Source: an uncultured Senegalimassilia sp. (GTDB taxonomy: Bacteria > Actinomycetota > Coriobacteriia > Coriobacteriales > Eggerthellaceae). Taken from it: 64,000 nt of DNA. Position numbers and translations under genes: made by a program. Under the pieces are notes generated by a model. That model ran no database searches, had not been told where the DNA came from, and saw nothing but the letters and a program-made list of their open reading frames with translations. Shown piece after piece: positions 1-8,848 of this stretch. The stretch is taken from contig CAKTWI010000001.1 in NCBI GenBank assembly GCA_934630815.1, forward strand, positions 1-64,000, written 5' to 3'. Each line of letters opens with the position of its first letter. Within the stretch, counting starts at the first letter, position 1.

Positions 1-8
1 TTTTCCCC

Positions 9-45
9 TAACACACCTCCGTCCCCTGTTCACCCCCTGTTCACC
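9..45 (+). repeat. Dispersed palindromic repeat, copy A (single arm plus tail)
   Basis: A 23-nt arm at 9-31 carries the core CCTCCGTCCCCTGTTC shared by the other copies near 2.9, 4.6, 9.05 and 9.27 kb. It is followed by a second CCTGTTCACC tail, as in the copy at 9048. The partner arm would lie before the window start, so it cannot be judged complete. It sits downstream of the minus-strand fbp gene. Confidence 0.75.
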
Positions 46-118
46 AGAACGCAACAGTCGGCGCGCCGCCCTGCAGCAGCGCCCCGACCGCACAATCCGA
101 TAAGCCGTCGAGCCGGCG

Positions 119-2074
119 CTAGCGCCCGCCCTCGGCGATCTGGCCGTCCCGATACGCCTCCAGCAGCTGCTCGAGGTCCTCGACGCGGCGGCGGATGTCG
201 GCGCCGTCGTCGGTATCGGCCACCAACGTGCGGTGCTCAACGCGCTCGACCACGCGACGGCTCGAGTGGATATCGAGCTCCTCGACCACCGCCGCCTCCG
301 CGGACTTCAGCGGCTCGTGCGCCGCCAGGATGAACTCGTAGGAGTTGTCGATGAGCGTGTAGCCGGCGATGCCTGTGGTGGGCTGATAGGCCCTCGAGAA
401 CCCGCCGTCGATCATGAACACGCGCCCGCCGCACTTCACGGGGTCCTCGCCGTCCTTGACCTTGACCGGCACGTGCCCGCACACGATATGCGACGTCTCC
501 GGGTCCATGCCGAAGTCCTCGAAGATGCCCGCGATCACGCGCTCGTCCTCGATAAGCGTGTAGAAGGGGTTCTTCACTTCCTTGCGCGCGACCTTGTCGG
601 CGATGAGGTACAGCTCGAAAGTGGCCATCTTGCTCTTCGCGAACAGCGGGCTTCCCTCGCCCAGCCACAGGTACCACAGAAGGTCGCGACCGCGGCGGCT
701 CTCCTCGGCGTCATGGCTGAAGAAGGCGGCGCGCACGTAGCGCTCCATCACGTCATAGAGCGCGCGACCCTTGTAGCGATGCCCGAACACGTCCACTTCC
801 TTCAGGCTGCCGTCGGCGTTGAGCGGCACGCAGGCGTGGAACATGAGGTTGCCGTTGCGGATCTTGTACAGGCTGCCCACTTCCAGGAAGAAGCGCATGT
901 GGCGCTGCAGCTTCTCGCATCCGGTGAACGCGGCCTCCAGGCGGCACATCACCTCTTCCTCGGCCGGCGTGAGCGCGAAGGGGTTTTGCGGGTCCACCGT
1001 GGGGAACACGCGGTCGGTCAGCGGGTACTCCACGCCGTCGACCACCACGGTGCCCGCCTCGTAATCGATCTTGTCAAGCAGCTTGCGGCTTTCCAGCCCG
1101 AACTCGGGATACTCATCGATCAGTGCCGCCTCCACCTTGAACTGGATGATGGCCATGGCCTTTTGGATCTTCACGTTCATCTCAAGCTCGGACGGCGACA
1201 GGTCGGGGTTGCCCTTCAGGCCGAAGCCCACGCACGGATCGTCACGGTACGCGTCAAGGGCGAAGCTTGCCAGCGGCAGGATGTTGATGCCGTAGGCGTC
1301 CTCCAAAATGGACAGGTTGCCGTAGCGGGCGCAGTTGCGCACCACGTGCGCGATGCAGCCGCGCTGCCCGAGGGCCGCGCCCATCCACACGATGTCGTGG
1401 TTGCCCCACTGGATGTCCACCTTGCGCTGCGCCTGCAGCGTCTCCATGATGACGTCGGGATGCGGGCCGCGGTCATAGATGTCGCCGATGATGTGCAGCT
1501 GGCTGATGGCCAGGCGCTGGATAAGCTGTGCAAGCGCCTCGATAAGCGCGATGCCGCGGCCGGTACGCACCGCTGCGTCGATGATGCCGGCATAATATGC
1601 TTCCTTGTCCACACCGTGGTTATCCTCGCTCATCAGCTCCTCGATGATGTAGGCGAACTCGGCGGGCAGCGCCTTGCGCACGCGGCTGGTCGTGTACTTG
1701 CGCGCAGCGCGCTTGCAAACCGCCACCAAACGCGGCACCACGGTGGCGTACCAGGCGCGCTCGTCTTCCACACCCGCCAAGATCAGCTTCGCCTTCTCGC
1801 GCGGGTAGTAGATGAGCGTGGCAAGCTCGCGCTTCTCGGCCTCGGTCAGCTGATCGCCGAACGCCTCGTCCACCTTCAGGCGGATGGACCCCGACCCGTT
1901 GCGCAGGATGTGGCTGAACGCCTCGGATTCGCCATGGATGTCGGAGCAGAAGAACTCCGTGCCCTTCGGGAGGTTCAGGATGGCGCTCAGGTTGATGATC
2001 TCGGCCGCCGCCAGCTCCTGCGTGGGGAATGATCGGGCCAACAATTCCAAGTAGCGCTTCTGATCCGCTTCCAT
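119..2074 (-). CDS. fbp: Fructose-1,6-bisphosphatase, class III
   Basis: Hydrolyses fructose-1,6-bisphosphate to fructose-6-phosphate in gluconeogenesis in the cytosol. The 651-residue protein has the size of the Bacillus-type class III enzyme (about 670). It shows the calcineurin-like metallophosphatase motifs: DIHGE at residues 45-49, GDIYDRG at 197-203 and GNHD at 224-227. The start at 2074 is set by a GAGGAGG ribosome site five bases upstream. It is monocistronic and divergent from luxS. Class III enzymes are typical of Firmicutes and some anaerobic actinobacteria and are unrelated to the class I and II enzymes. Confidence 0.96.
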   Translation of the reverse strand: MEADQKRYLELLARSFPTQELAAAEIINLSAILNLPKGTEFFCSDIHGESEAFSHILRNGSGSIRLKVDEAFGDQLTEAEKRELATLIYYPREKAKLILAGVEDERAWYATVVPRLVAVCKRAARKYTTSRVRKALPAEFAYIIEELMSEDNHGVDKEAYYAGIIDAAVRTGRGIALIEALAQLIQRLAISQLHIIGDIYDRGPHPDVIMETLQAQRKVDIQWGNHDIVWMGAALGQRGCIAHVVRNCARYGNLSILEDAYGINILPLASFALDAYRDDPCVGFGLKGNPDLSPSELEMNVKIQKAMAIIQFKVEAALIDEYPEFGLESRKLLDKIDYEAGTVVVDGVEYPLTDRVFPTVDPQNPFALTPAEEEVMCRLEAAFTGCEKLQRHMRFFLEVGSLYKIRNGNLMFHACVPLNADGSLKEVDVFGHRYKGRALYDVMERYVRAAFFSHDAEESRRGRDLLWYLWLGEGSPLFAKSKMATFELYLIADKVARKEVKNPFYTLIEDERVIAGIFEDFGMDPETSHIVCGHVPVKVKDGEDPVKCGGRVFMIDGGFSRAYQPTTGIAGYTLIDNSYEFILAAHEPLKSAEAAVVEELDIHSSRRVVERVEHRTLVADTDDGADIRRRVEDLEQLLEAYRDGQIAEGGR

Positions 2075-2255
2075 GAAAACCTCCTCAGGTCATCGCACAG
2101 TGATGGCACGATGGTACCGCGCGCAGCCCTCCCCCGCGCACCCGCACCGGTAAACGGCGCAACCCGAACGCAGGCGCGCCCCGCGCAGGCGCTTGACCAC
2201 GCGGAGATTTTCTTGTTCGCACGCCCGACCGGCGAAGCGGGTCGCTCGCGGGCGG

Positions 2256-2261
2256 TACAAT
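2256..2261 (+). promoter_or_regulatory. Probable -10 box (TACAAT) for luxS
   Basis: TACAAT preceded by GCGG lies 58 bases before the luxS start. The same GCGGTACAATAG context appears near 13.95 kb before another plus-strand gene, which supports it as a local promoter style. No good -35 is visible. Confidence 0.45.
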
Positions 2262-2318
2262 AGGCGCTGCGAACCTACGGCGACCATGTTGCCGTTACCT
2301 ATATAGCAAGGAGCATCC

Positions 2319-2813
2319 ATGGAACGCATTGCAAGCTTTTCCGTCGATCACCGCGTGCTCGAGCCCGGCGTGTACGTGTCGCGCCGCGACTCCGACGCCG
2401 CCACCAGCTGCACGACCACCACGTTCGACCTGCGCATGACCGCCCCCAACCGCGAGCCGGTCATGGACACCGCCGCCGTCCATGCCATCGAGCATCTCGG
2501 CGCCACCTTCCTGCGCAACGACGACGAATGGTCCGGCCGCGTGATCTACTTCGGCCCCATGGGCTGCCGCACCGGCTTCTACCTGGTTGCCTTCGGCGAG
2601 CTGGAATCCGCCGACGTAGCCGACCTCGTGCGCCGCATGTTCGCCTTCATCCGCGATTTCGAGGGCGAGATCCCCGGCGCCAAGCCCGAGGAGTGCGGCA
2701 ACTACCACGACAATGACCTTGTACAGGCGAAGTGGTGGGCGCGCCGCTACATGGCCGACACCCTCGAGGTGCTCGACGAGGCGCACACGCACTACCCCGC
2801 CCTCCTCGGCTAA
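2319..2813 (+). CDS. luxS: S-ribosylhomocysteine lyase (AI-2 synthesis)
   Basis: Cleaves S-ribosylhomocysteine to homocysteine and DPD, the precursor of autoinducer-2. At 164 residues it has normal LuxS length. The metal-binding HAIEH motif is at residues 55-59, the catalytic Cys at 83 in GPMGCRTG, and the ECGNYHD motif around 125-131 supplies the third His. AAGGAG precedes the ATG by seven bases. It is followed after 166 bp by mtnN on the same strand, so the two steps that detoxify S-adenosylhomocysteine are adjacent. A palindromic repeat separates them and may end or insulate the luxS transcript. Confidence 0.98.
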   Translation: MERIASFSVDHRVLEPGVYVSRRDSDAATSCTTTTFDLRMTAPNREPVMDTAAVHAIEHLGATFLRNDDEWSGRVIYFGPMGCRTGFYLVAFGELESADVADLVRRMFAFIRDFEGEIPGAKPEECGNYHDNDLVQAKWWARRYMADTLEVLDEAHTHYPALLG

Positions 2814-2820
2814 CGTAGGC

Positions 2821-2900
2821 GGACAGGGGGTGCGGAGGCGTGTTCGGGGCAAGCCTTCCATTCCGCAGATTCACCCTGAACGCACCTCCGTCCCCTGTTC
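2821..2900. repeat. Dispersed palindromic repeat, copy B (both arms)
   Basis: The left arm at 2821-2845 is diverged; the right arm at 2878-2900 is near consensus. The 32-nt middle shares CCTT.CATTCC.CA.A and a terminal ACCCT with copy C at 4609-4688, so the repeated unit is about 80 bp and includes the loop. It starts eight bases after the luxS stop. Confidence 0.75.
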
Positions 2901-2979
2901 ACCCCCCTCTGTTCCGCACGCGTGCGTTCTCTGCTCCCTTCCGGCGCACGCCCTATCCTTTTCAATCAGAAAGCAGCTT

Positions 2980-3696
2980 ATGACTACAAGCTTCAACACC
3001 ATGGGCATCATCGGCGCCATGGACGTGGAAATCGCGCTGTTGCGCGAGGAGATGGCGAAGGCCGGCGCGGTGAAGATCACGCGCATCGCCGGCATGGAGT
3101 TCAACGTGGGCACCATCGGCAACGCCACCGTCATCGTGGTGCAGTGCGGCGTGGGCATGGTCAATGCCGCCACGTGCGCGCAGGTGCTCGTCGACCGCTT
3201 CGGCGTGGGAGCGCTGCTCAACACCGGCATCGCCGGTTCGCTGGACGCATCCATCAACATCGGCGACATCGTGGTGGCCGACGACGCGGTCAACCACATC
3301 ATGGACGTATGCAACCTGGGCTACGCCGCAGGTCAGACGCCTGGGCTGGACACGATGGCGTTTCCCTGCAGCCCAGCGCTGTCGAAATCGGTCGTCGCCG
3401 CGGCATCGGCGATAGGCGCCACCACGCACACCGGCCGCGTGGCCTCGGGCGACCGCTTCGTACGCGACAACTTCGAAAAGCAGCGCATCATCGAAACGTT
3501 CGGCGCAAAGTGCTGCGAGATGGAGGGCGCGGCCATCGCGCAGGTCGCATGGGCCAACGGCGTGCCGTGCGCCATCGTGCGCGCCATCTCAGACAAGGCC
3601 GACGGCTCTTCGTCTATGGACTACCCCACGTTCGAGGCGCAGGCGGCCCGCAACAGCGCCGCGCTCGTCATCGCCATGCTCGAGCGCCAAGGCTAA
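2980..3696 (+). CDS. mtnN: 5'-methylthioadenosine/S-adenosylhomocysteine nucleosidase
   Basis: Removes adenine from S-adenosylhomocysteine and methylthioadenosine, making the substrate of LuxS. The 238-residue protein opens with MGIIGAMDVEI, which contains the active-site Glu. It carries the PNP/UDP phosphorylase family features NTGIAGSLD, ASGDRFV, CCEMEGAA (ribose-binding Glu) and the catalytic Asp in AISDKADG. The ATG at 2980 is preferred over the one at 3001 because it has a weak AGAAAG site and the second has none. The reading frame is open far upstream, but that part overlaps luxS and the repeat and is not protein-like. Confidence 0.95.
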   Translation: MTTSFNTMGIIGAMDVEIALLREEMAKAGAVKITRIAGMEFNVGTIGNATVIVVQCGVGMVNAATCAQVLVDRFGVGALLNTGIAGSLDASINIGDIVVADDAVNHIMDVCNLGYAAGQTPGLDTMAFPCSPALSKSVVAAASAIGATTHTGRVASGDRFVRDNFEKQRIIETFGAKCCEMEGAAIAQVAWANGVPCAIVRAISDKADGSSSMDYPTFEAQAARNSAALVIAMLERQG

Positions 3697-3710
3697 CAAG
3701 CCTTGGAACC

Positions 3711-3733
3711 GGTGCCGCGCGACGCGCGGCACC
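3711..3733 (+). terminator. GC-rich hairpin after mtnN
   Basis: A perfect 10-bp stem (GGTGCCGCGC at 3711-3720 with 3724-3733) has a 3-base loop and lies 15 bases after the mtnN stop. There is no U-tract, so it may be a stabilising hairpin rather than an intrinsic terminator. A smaller hairpin (CCAAGGC at 3687-3693 with 3700-3706) spans the stop codon. Confidence 0.45.
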
Positions 3734-3898
3734 GACCCGCACGCGCAGCACGCGCCGCGCGTACCCGGGCCTAAACCGCAGCCGGGCAACCGCACGCGCA
3801 GCGCCTCGGAAAACCCGGCTCGCACGAACCCGCGGGCCCGGCGCCAACCCAGACCCGCAGCCTCGAATCCCCCGCTACCCAACGATCGGACGCTTCCC

Positions 3899-4597
3899 AT
3901 GACCTTCGATGACAACATGCTTCCCACCATCGACGACCCCGCCGTCAACTTGGTGCGCGACGAGCGCGGCCTGGCGCTGGCGGGCGAAGGCATGGAGTTG
4001 CGCTGCGATCTTGCGGGCATGCTGCCGCGCATCAAGCCCGGCAGGCTCTCCCACGAGCTGCTCGTCCGCGCCGCGCGCGTCAAAGGCGTCGATCAGCCGC
4101 GCGCCATCGATGCCACCGCCGGGTTCGGGGAGGACGCGCTGCTGCTGGCCGCGGCCGGCTTCCATGTGCAGCTCTTCGAGCACGACCCCGTCATCGCCGC
4201 GCTGCTCGCCGACGGCCTGGCGCGCGCCGCCGCCGACCCGCAGCTTTCGCCCATCGTGGCGCGCATGCGCCTGACCAGCGGCGACAGCGTGCAGGCGCTT
4301 GCCGCACGCGCATCCATGGACGTGGCCAAACCCGACGTGGTCTACCTCGACCCGATGTTCCCCGCCCGGCAGAAAAGCGCCGCGGTCAAGAAGAAGTTCC
4401 AGCTGCTTCACCACCTGGAGGCGCCCTGCACCGACGAGGAAGGGCTGCTGCGCGCCGCCATAGCCTGCGGCCCGCGCAAGGTGGTCATCAAGCGCCCGGC
4501 GAAGGGCCCGTACCTGGCCGGCATCAAGCCCAGCTATTCCATCGACGGCAAGGCCGTGCGCTACGACTGCATCGTCCCCGCCAGCATGAAGCTATAG
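3899..4597 (+). CDS. rsmJ: 16S rRNA (guanine-1516-N2) methyltransferase
   Basis: An S-adenosylmethionine-dependent methyltransferase of the RsmJ/YhiQ family, which methylates G1516 of 16S rRNA in E. coli. At 232 residues it is slightly shorter than the E. coli protein. The SAM-binding segment DATAGFGEDALLLA lies near residues 65-78, followed by FEHD. The family hallmark LDPMFPARQKSA, with the NPPF-like catalytic loop, is near 145-156. No strong ribosome site is seen, so the start could be a few codons later. It is a single gene followed by a palindromic repeat. Confidence 0.88.
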   Translation: MTFDDNMLPTIDDPAVNLVRDERGLALAGEGMELRCDLAGMLPRIKPGRLSHELLVRAARVKGVDQPRAIDATAGFGEDALLLAAAGFHVQLFEHDPVIAALLADGLARAAADPQLSPIVARMRLTSGDSVQALAARASMDVAKPDVVYLDPMFPARQKSAAVKKKFQLLHHLEAPCTDEEGLLRAAIACGPRKVVIKRPAKGPYLAGIKPSYSIDGKAVRYDCIVPASMKL

Positions 4598-4608
4598 AAC
4601 GCGAACGC

Positions 4609-4688
4609 GAACAGGGGACGGAGGTGCGTTCAGAATCGACCTTTCATTCCCCAAAGGCCAACCCTGAACACACCTCCGTCCCCTGTTC
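4609..4688. repeat. Dispersed palindromic repeat, copy C (best copy, 80 bp)
   Basis: Two 23-nt arms at 4609-4631 and 4666-4688 are inverted repeats matching at 22 of 23 positions, around a 34-nt middle. The element starts 11 bases after the rsmJ stop and ends 37 bases before the end of the convergent LysR gene. It would form a long hairpin in either transcript. Confidence 0.9.
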
Positions 4689-4725
4689 GCGCCGCATGAC
4701 GCCCGACGCTTCGCCCGCAGGTTGC

Positions 4726-5637
4726 TTAGCCCTCCACCTTCGCGTAGAGCTTCATGGCCGCCACGAACGCCTCGCCTATCGCGTCGAGCGTCAACCCGCG
4801 CGGCATCACGTACCCGATATGCATGCGCTCGCCGGAGCGGATAGGCACCGCCATGATGGCGCCGCGCTGCAAGAACTCCGGATACACGCCGCTAGTCACG
4901 GTATAGGCGTCGGAGTGCAGCATGAAGCTGGTGGCGAAACCGCGATCGCTGACCTTCACCGTCTTCGCCGAGGGCGCCCACAGCGGCTCCTCGGAAAACG
5001 CCGACGACTCGTAAGCCCCCTGCACGAACGACAGCTGCGGATACGGGTACAGGTCGTCAAGCGAAACGCTCTCCCGCCCCGCCAGCGGGTGCCCGATACG
5101 CAAAAACACGTGCGGCACTGCTTCGAACAGCTCGTAGAACTCCAGTTTGTTGCGGTCGAGCACGCGCCCCACCGCCCCCTCGTTGGCGCGCGAGAGGTAT
5201 ATCACGCCCAGGTCGCTGTCGCATCTTGCCACGTCATTGATGATCTGCTGCGTCTGCGTCTCGTTGAGCACCAGGTCGAACCTGCCCGAACCCACCTGCT
5301 GCGCAACGTCCAAAAACGCCCGCTCCACAAACGTGAAGTGATGAGAGGAAACCGCGAAGCGCATGCCCTCGGGCTGGTTGCCGCCATAGCGGCGCTCAAG
5401 GTTGTCCATCTGCAGCACCACCTGCCGCGCCCGGCCTAGGAACTCCATGCCCTCCTTCGTGGGCGTAGCGCCGGTATTCCCGCGGGTGAACAGGGAAAAA
5501 CCCAGTTCGCGCTCCACGACCGACACTGCCTCGGACAGGCTGGGCTGCGAAACCGACAGCACGCGCGAAGCCGCCACCATCGACCCCGTTTCCGCGATCT
5601 TCAACATATAGCGCATCTGCTGCAGCGTGATCTTCAT
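4726..5637 (-). CDS. LysR-family transcriptional regulator
   Basis: A 303-residue DNA-binding regulator. The N-terminal winged helix-turn-helix (about residues 1-60) includes ASRVLSVSQPSLSEAVSVVE and LGFSLFTR, the classic LysR signature. The rest is a periplasmic-binding-fold effector domain. The start MKITLQQMRYML at 5637 is chosen because GGAAGGG lies just upstream and family homology begins there; the open frame extends 26 codons further without family-like sequence. The target and inducer are unknown. It is not clearly divergent from a metabolic operon; the next gene upstream encodes a bactofilin-like membrane protein, 434 bp away. Confidence 0.9.
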   Translation of the reverse strand: MKITLQQMRYMLKIAETGSMVAASRVLSVSQPSLSEAVSVVERELGFSLFTRGNTGATPTKEGMEFLGRARQVVLQMDNLERRYGGNQPEGMRFAVSSHHFTFVERAFLDVAQQVGSGRFDLVLNETQTQQIINDVARCDSDLGVIYLSRANEGAVGRVLDRNKLEFYELFEAVPHVFLRIGHPLAGRESVSLDDLYPYPQLSFVQGAYESSAFSEEPLWAPSAKTVKVSDRGFATSFMLHSDAYTVTSGVYPEFLQRGAIMAVPIRSGERMHIGYVMPRGLTLDAIGEAFVAAMKLYAKVEG

Positions 5638-6071
5638 GCCAACCCTTCCGGCGAAAAGAGAAACCTTCGAAAGCCAAGTATACGTCACGGCCCGCACCAA
5701 CCCCCAAACGCCCACAGGCGGAAAAGCATTCGGAGTAATGGGGCTGAGCCGCCCCGAATCGCCCCAAAACCCCGCAAGCAGGACCGCTGCGATGACGCCG
5801 CCCCTCTCAAGGGCAAGTTACGCTCACCCGACAACAACGTCGGCGCAATGAGGCTCGCCGCCACCCAACCTCGATCCATAGCGAGCGCTCCGCAAAACGC
5901 GCCCGCGAGCAAATATGCTATGGTTCGGCCCCATCTCGCTTACCCCTCTTTACACACACGCGCGCGCAAGCAAGTATACTGGCGGAAAGGGGAAAGCCGC
6001 TGCGCGAAGGGGCTTTCACGCGACGCCGGGGCCGCCGTTGCGTCGCGCAAACGCAAACGGAGGAGGACATC
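5638..6071. other. 434-bp intergenic region between the LysR gene and the bactofilin-like gene
   Basis: No coding frame looks real here. On the plus strand a TATACT box at 5975-5980 follows a weak TTACAC at 5950-5955 with a 19-nt spacer. A very good GGAGGAGG ribosome site precedes the ATG at 6072. A small hairpin CCGAC/GTCGG lies near 5838-5853. LysR proteins often bind upstream of their own gene, so an operator here is possible but not identified. Confidence 0.4.
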
Positions 6072-7307
6072 ATGACCGCCATAACGCTTCTTGCAGCGCT
6101 CGCGCTCATCGCGCTTGCAAGCGCGGGCATTGCCGCATGGGCTCGCAACGCCCGGAAAACCGGCGCGAACGCCCCGGGCGCGCTCGCATGCGCCGCCGTG
6201 GCCATCGCAACCGCCGGCACGCTCGCCATCGCCCCGGCGATACCGGCGTTCGCAGCGGACGAATCGCATCACGCAGACGACGACCACACCTGGTCAGCCG
6301 ACGAGATCGCCGACGATGCGAGCGGCATGCTGGGAGACGACATCATCTGGTTCGGCCAAAGCAAGCTGTTCACGAAAACGGCCGCACCTAACGACATCCT
6401 CGCCGCGGGCCAGTCCATCGCCGTAAGCTCATGCACCGTATCGGGCAGCATCCGCGCAGCAGCCGAGGACATCGCCATCAGGGGCGCCGACGTGGCGCAC
6501 AGCATCACCCTTGCCGCAAAAGATGCCACGGTGAGCGACACCACGGCGCAGGCAGTGGCCATCGCCGCCGGCGATGCAAGCTTCTCCGGCGAATGCGATG
6601 CGCTCTACATCTGCGCCGAGCACGCCGTCATCGACGGAACCGTCCACGGCGACGTCGTGGTCAACGCCGACTCCGCACGGCTGGGCCCGAACGCCCACAT
6701 CGAAGGCGCCGTACGCGGCTCTGCTGGCGATCAGCCCGAGATAGCCTCCTCCGCACAGCACGGCGCACTGGAGCTTTCCATCCACACGCAGGACGATAAG
6801 CCTGAGCCCGCGTTCAATGCGGTCAGCACCTTGCTGGCAGCGGTCTATAGCGCCCTCGCGTGCCTGGTGACCGCGGCGGCGGCCGAATGGCTGGCGCGCA
6901 AGCACACCGCAAACGCCGCCCAGCTGGCGAAAACCCGCACCGGCTACCTGGTCGCCTCCGGGATCATCGGCGCCATCGCAGCGCCCGTGGCGGTGATCAT
7001 CCTGTGCTGCCTGGTTATCACGCTGCCCATCGCCGGCGCCGCAACGTTCTCCCTGATTGCGCTCACCATCGTCTCGGGCGGCTTCACCGCCGCCGCGCTG
7101 GGCAAGCTGGTCTTCAAGAACCTGGGACGCTTCCCCGCGGCGCTTGCTATGGGCGCCATCCTGGGCGCGGCATGCGCGCTGCCCTACATCGGCAAGCCGC
7201 TGGCTGCCGCCTGCTTCATGTTCGCCCTAGGCTACCTCATCCAGAACGCGTTCCTGGGATTGACGAACCGCAACGAAGGAAACCCGCCACAGACACCAAC
7301 GGCATAA
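6072..7307 (+). CDS. Membrane protein with bactofilin-like (polymer-forming) domain
   Basis: A 411-residue protein of unknown function. Two hydrophobic stretches lie at about residues 3-25 and 37-62, the second ending in AFAAD like a signal cleavage site. Residues about 85-215 form short regular repeats rich in Gly, Ala and Asp, with VHGDVVVNADSARLGPNA, the pattern of bactofilin or polymer-forming beta-helical domains. The C-terminal part (about 235-400) has four hydrophobic segments that look transmembrane. The start has an excellent GGAGGAGG site. The likely topology is an external beta-helical domain anchored by a helical bundle. It is not a canonical bactofilin, which is soluble and short. 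The function could be envelope organisation, but that is inference. Confidence 0.75.
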   Translation: MTAITLLAALALIALASAGIAAWARNARKTGANAPGALACAAVAIATAGTLAIAPAIPAFAADESHHADDDHTWSADEIADDASGMLGDDIIWFGQSKLFTKTAAPNDILAAGQSIAVSSCTVSGSIRAAAEDIAIRGADVAHSITLAAKDATVSDTTAQAVAIAAGDASFSGECDALYICAEHAVIDGTVHGDVVVNADSARLGPNAHIEGAVRGSAGDQPEIASSAQHGALELSIHTQDDKPEPAFNAVSTLLAAVYSALACLVTAAAAEWLARKHTANAAQLAKTRTGYLVASGIIGAIAAPVAVIILCCLVITLPIAGAATFSLIALTIVSGGFTAAALGKLVFKNLGRFPAALAMGAILGAACALPYIGKPLAAACFMFALGYLIQNAFLGLTNRNEGNPPQTPTA

Positions 7308-7321
7308 CCTGCGCACCATGC

Positions 7322-7362
7322 AAAAGGGGCTCGACGCGATCCAACGCGTCGAGCCCCTTCGT
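7322..7362. terminator. Bidirectional intrinsic terminator between convergent genes
   Basis: A perfect 15-bp stem (7324-7338 with 7345-7359, AAGGGGCTCGACGCG) has a 6-base loop. On the minus strand it runs into TTTTGC, so it best serves the symporter gene. It also ends the bactofilin-like gene. Confidence 0.85.
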
Positions 7363-7405
7363 CATAATCAACCGATTCTTGCAGTCAACCCGAACAAGCG
7401 CAACC

Positions 7406-8848
7406 CTAGGCAAGCCCCAGCCAGATGGCAACCTTCGGCGCGTATCCAAGCACGAAGATCACCACGATCAGCGCCGGGATGCCGTACTTCAGCCACAGGC
7501 GCGTCCAGCGCGGGAACTTCACGCCCTCGCCCTGGTCGGCCTCGGCCAGGAAGCTCCCCCATCCCCAACCGCGACGCGTAGTGCAGAACAACACGAACGC
7601 CAGGCTGCCCAGCGGCAGCATGTTGTTCGACACGATGAAGTCCTCGATCGACTGGATGTCGCCGATGGCCGGGATGGTGACGCCCGACAGCACGTTGAAG
7701 CCCAGCGCGCACGGCAGGGACAGCACCAACACCAGCACGCCGTTGAAGATGACAGCGCGGCTGCGCATCATGCCCCACTTGTCCATGGACCAGCTGATCA
7801 GGTTCTCGAACACGGCGATGACGGTGGACAGCGACGCGAACGCCATGAACACGAAAAACAGGCAGCCCCACACGTTGCCCAGCGGCATCTGCCCGAACAC
7901 CACCGGCAGCGTCACGAACACCAGCGACGGGCCCTGATCAGGGGAAACACCATAGGCGAAACATGCCGGGAAGATGATCAGGCCCGCCAGGATGGCAACC
8001 ACGGTGTTCAGCGCGGTGACGGAGACGGCCTCGCCGGTAAGGCTGCGCTGCCGTCCGATACGAGAGCCGAAGATCTCCATGGCCGCAATGCCGAGCGACA
8101 GGCTGAAGAACGCCTGGCCCATAGCCGCGTACACCGCGTCGCCGAACGTCGACCACCCGTCGGCGAACAGGCGCCCGAAGTCAGGCACCAGGTAAAACGC
8201 GATGCCCTCCGCCGCACCGGGCAGCGTGACGGCGCGGATGCACAGCGCGATCATCACCACGAACAGCGTGGCCATCATAACCTTCGTGATGCGCTCGACG
8301 CCCTTTTGCAGGCCCAGACTGCACACCAGAAAGCCGATGACCACAGCCACGACCATCCATCCGATCAGCCACGCGGGATTCTCCAGCATACCGCTGAATG
8401 CCGCACCCGCAAAAGTCGCGTCGGCGCCGTTGAACATGCCCGATGCCATCTGCGGCACGTACGAGATCATCCATCCGCACACGGTGGTGTAGAACATCAT
8501 CAAGATCATGCAGCCGATATAGCCCCACCACGAGAACCAATGCCACTTCCCGCTCGGCTGCAGCTTATCGAAGGCCTGCGCGGCCGAACGCTGCGAGGCG
8601 CGCCCCACGGCGAACTCCATCACCATGACGGGCATGCCCAAAATCACCAGGAACACCAGGTACAGCAGCACGAACGCCGCTCCGCCATACTCGCCGGTGA
8701 TGTAGGGGAAGCGCCAAACGTTACCCAAACCGATCGCGCATCCGGCGCTGATCAGGATGAATCCCAGCCGCGACGCGAAGTGCTCGCGCGAAGCCGGCGC
8801 CTCCGCGCCCGACGCCGACGCAGGCGTCTGGGGTGTGTTTTCCGCCAT
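7406..8848 (-). CDS. Sodium:neurotransmitter symporter (NSS/LeuT) family transporter
   Basis: A multi-pass inner-membrane protein, about 480 residues, with roughly 11-12 hydrophobic helices, expected to take up an amino acid or related solute with Na+. The N-terminal motif GCAIGLGNVWRFPY is the unwound TM1 sodium/substrate site of LeuT-fold NSS proteins; SLSLGIAAMEIFGS and FENLISW match later family motifs. The start at ATG 8848 (MAENTPQ) is preferred because AAAGGGA lies six bases upstream; ATG 8854 and TTG 8866 are in frame but badly placed. The substrate cannot be told from sequence. It is monocistronic. Confidence 0.92.
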   Translation of the reverse strand: MAENTPQTPASASGAEAPASREHFASRLGFILISAGCAIGLGNVWRFPYITGEYGGAAFVLLYLVFLVILGMPVMVMEFAVGRASQRSAAQAFDKLQPSGKWHWFSWWGYIGCMILMMFYTTVCGWMISYVPQMASGMFNGADATFAGAAFSGMLENPAWLIGWMVVAVVIGFLVCSLGLQKGVERITKVMMATLFVVMIALCIRAVTLPGAAEGIAFYLVPDFGRLFADGWSTFGDAVYAAMGQAFFSLSLGIAAMEIFGSRIGRQRSLTGEAVSVTALNTVVAILAGLIIFPACFAYGVSPDQGPSLVFVTLPVVFGQMPLGNVWGCLFFVFMAFASLSTVIAVFENLISWSMDKWGMMRSRAVIFNGVLVLVLSLPCALGFNVLSGVTIPAIGDIQSIEDFIVSNNMLPLGSLAFVLFCTTRRGWGWGSFLAEADQGEGVKFPRWTRLWLKYGIPALIVVIFVLGYAPKVAIWLGLA

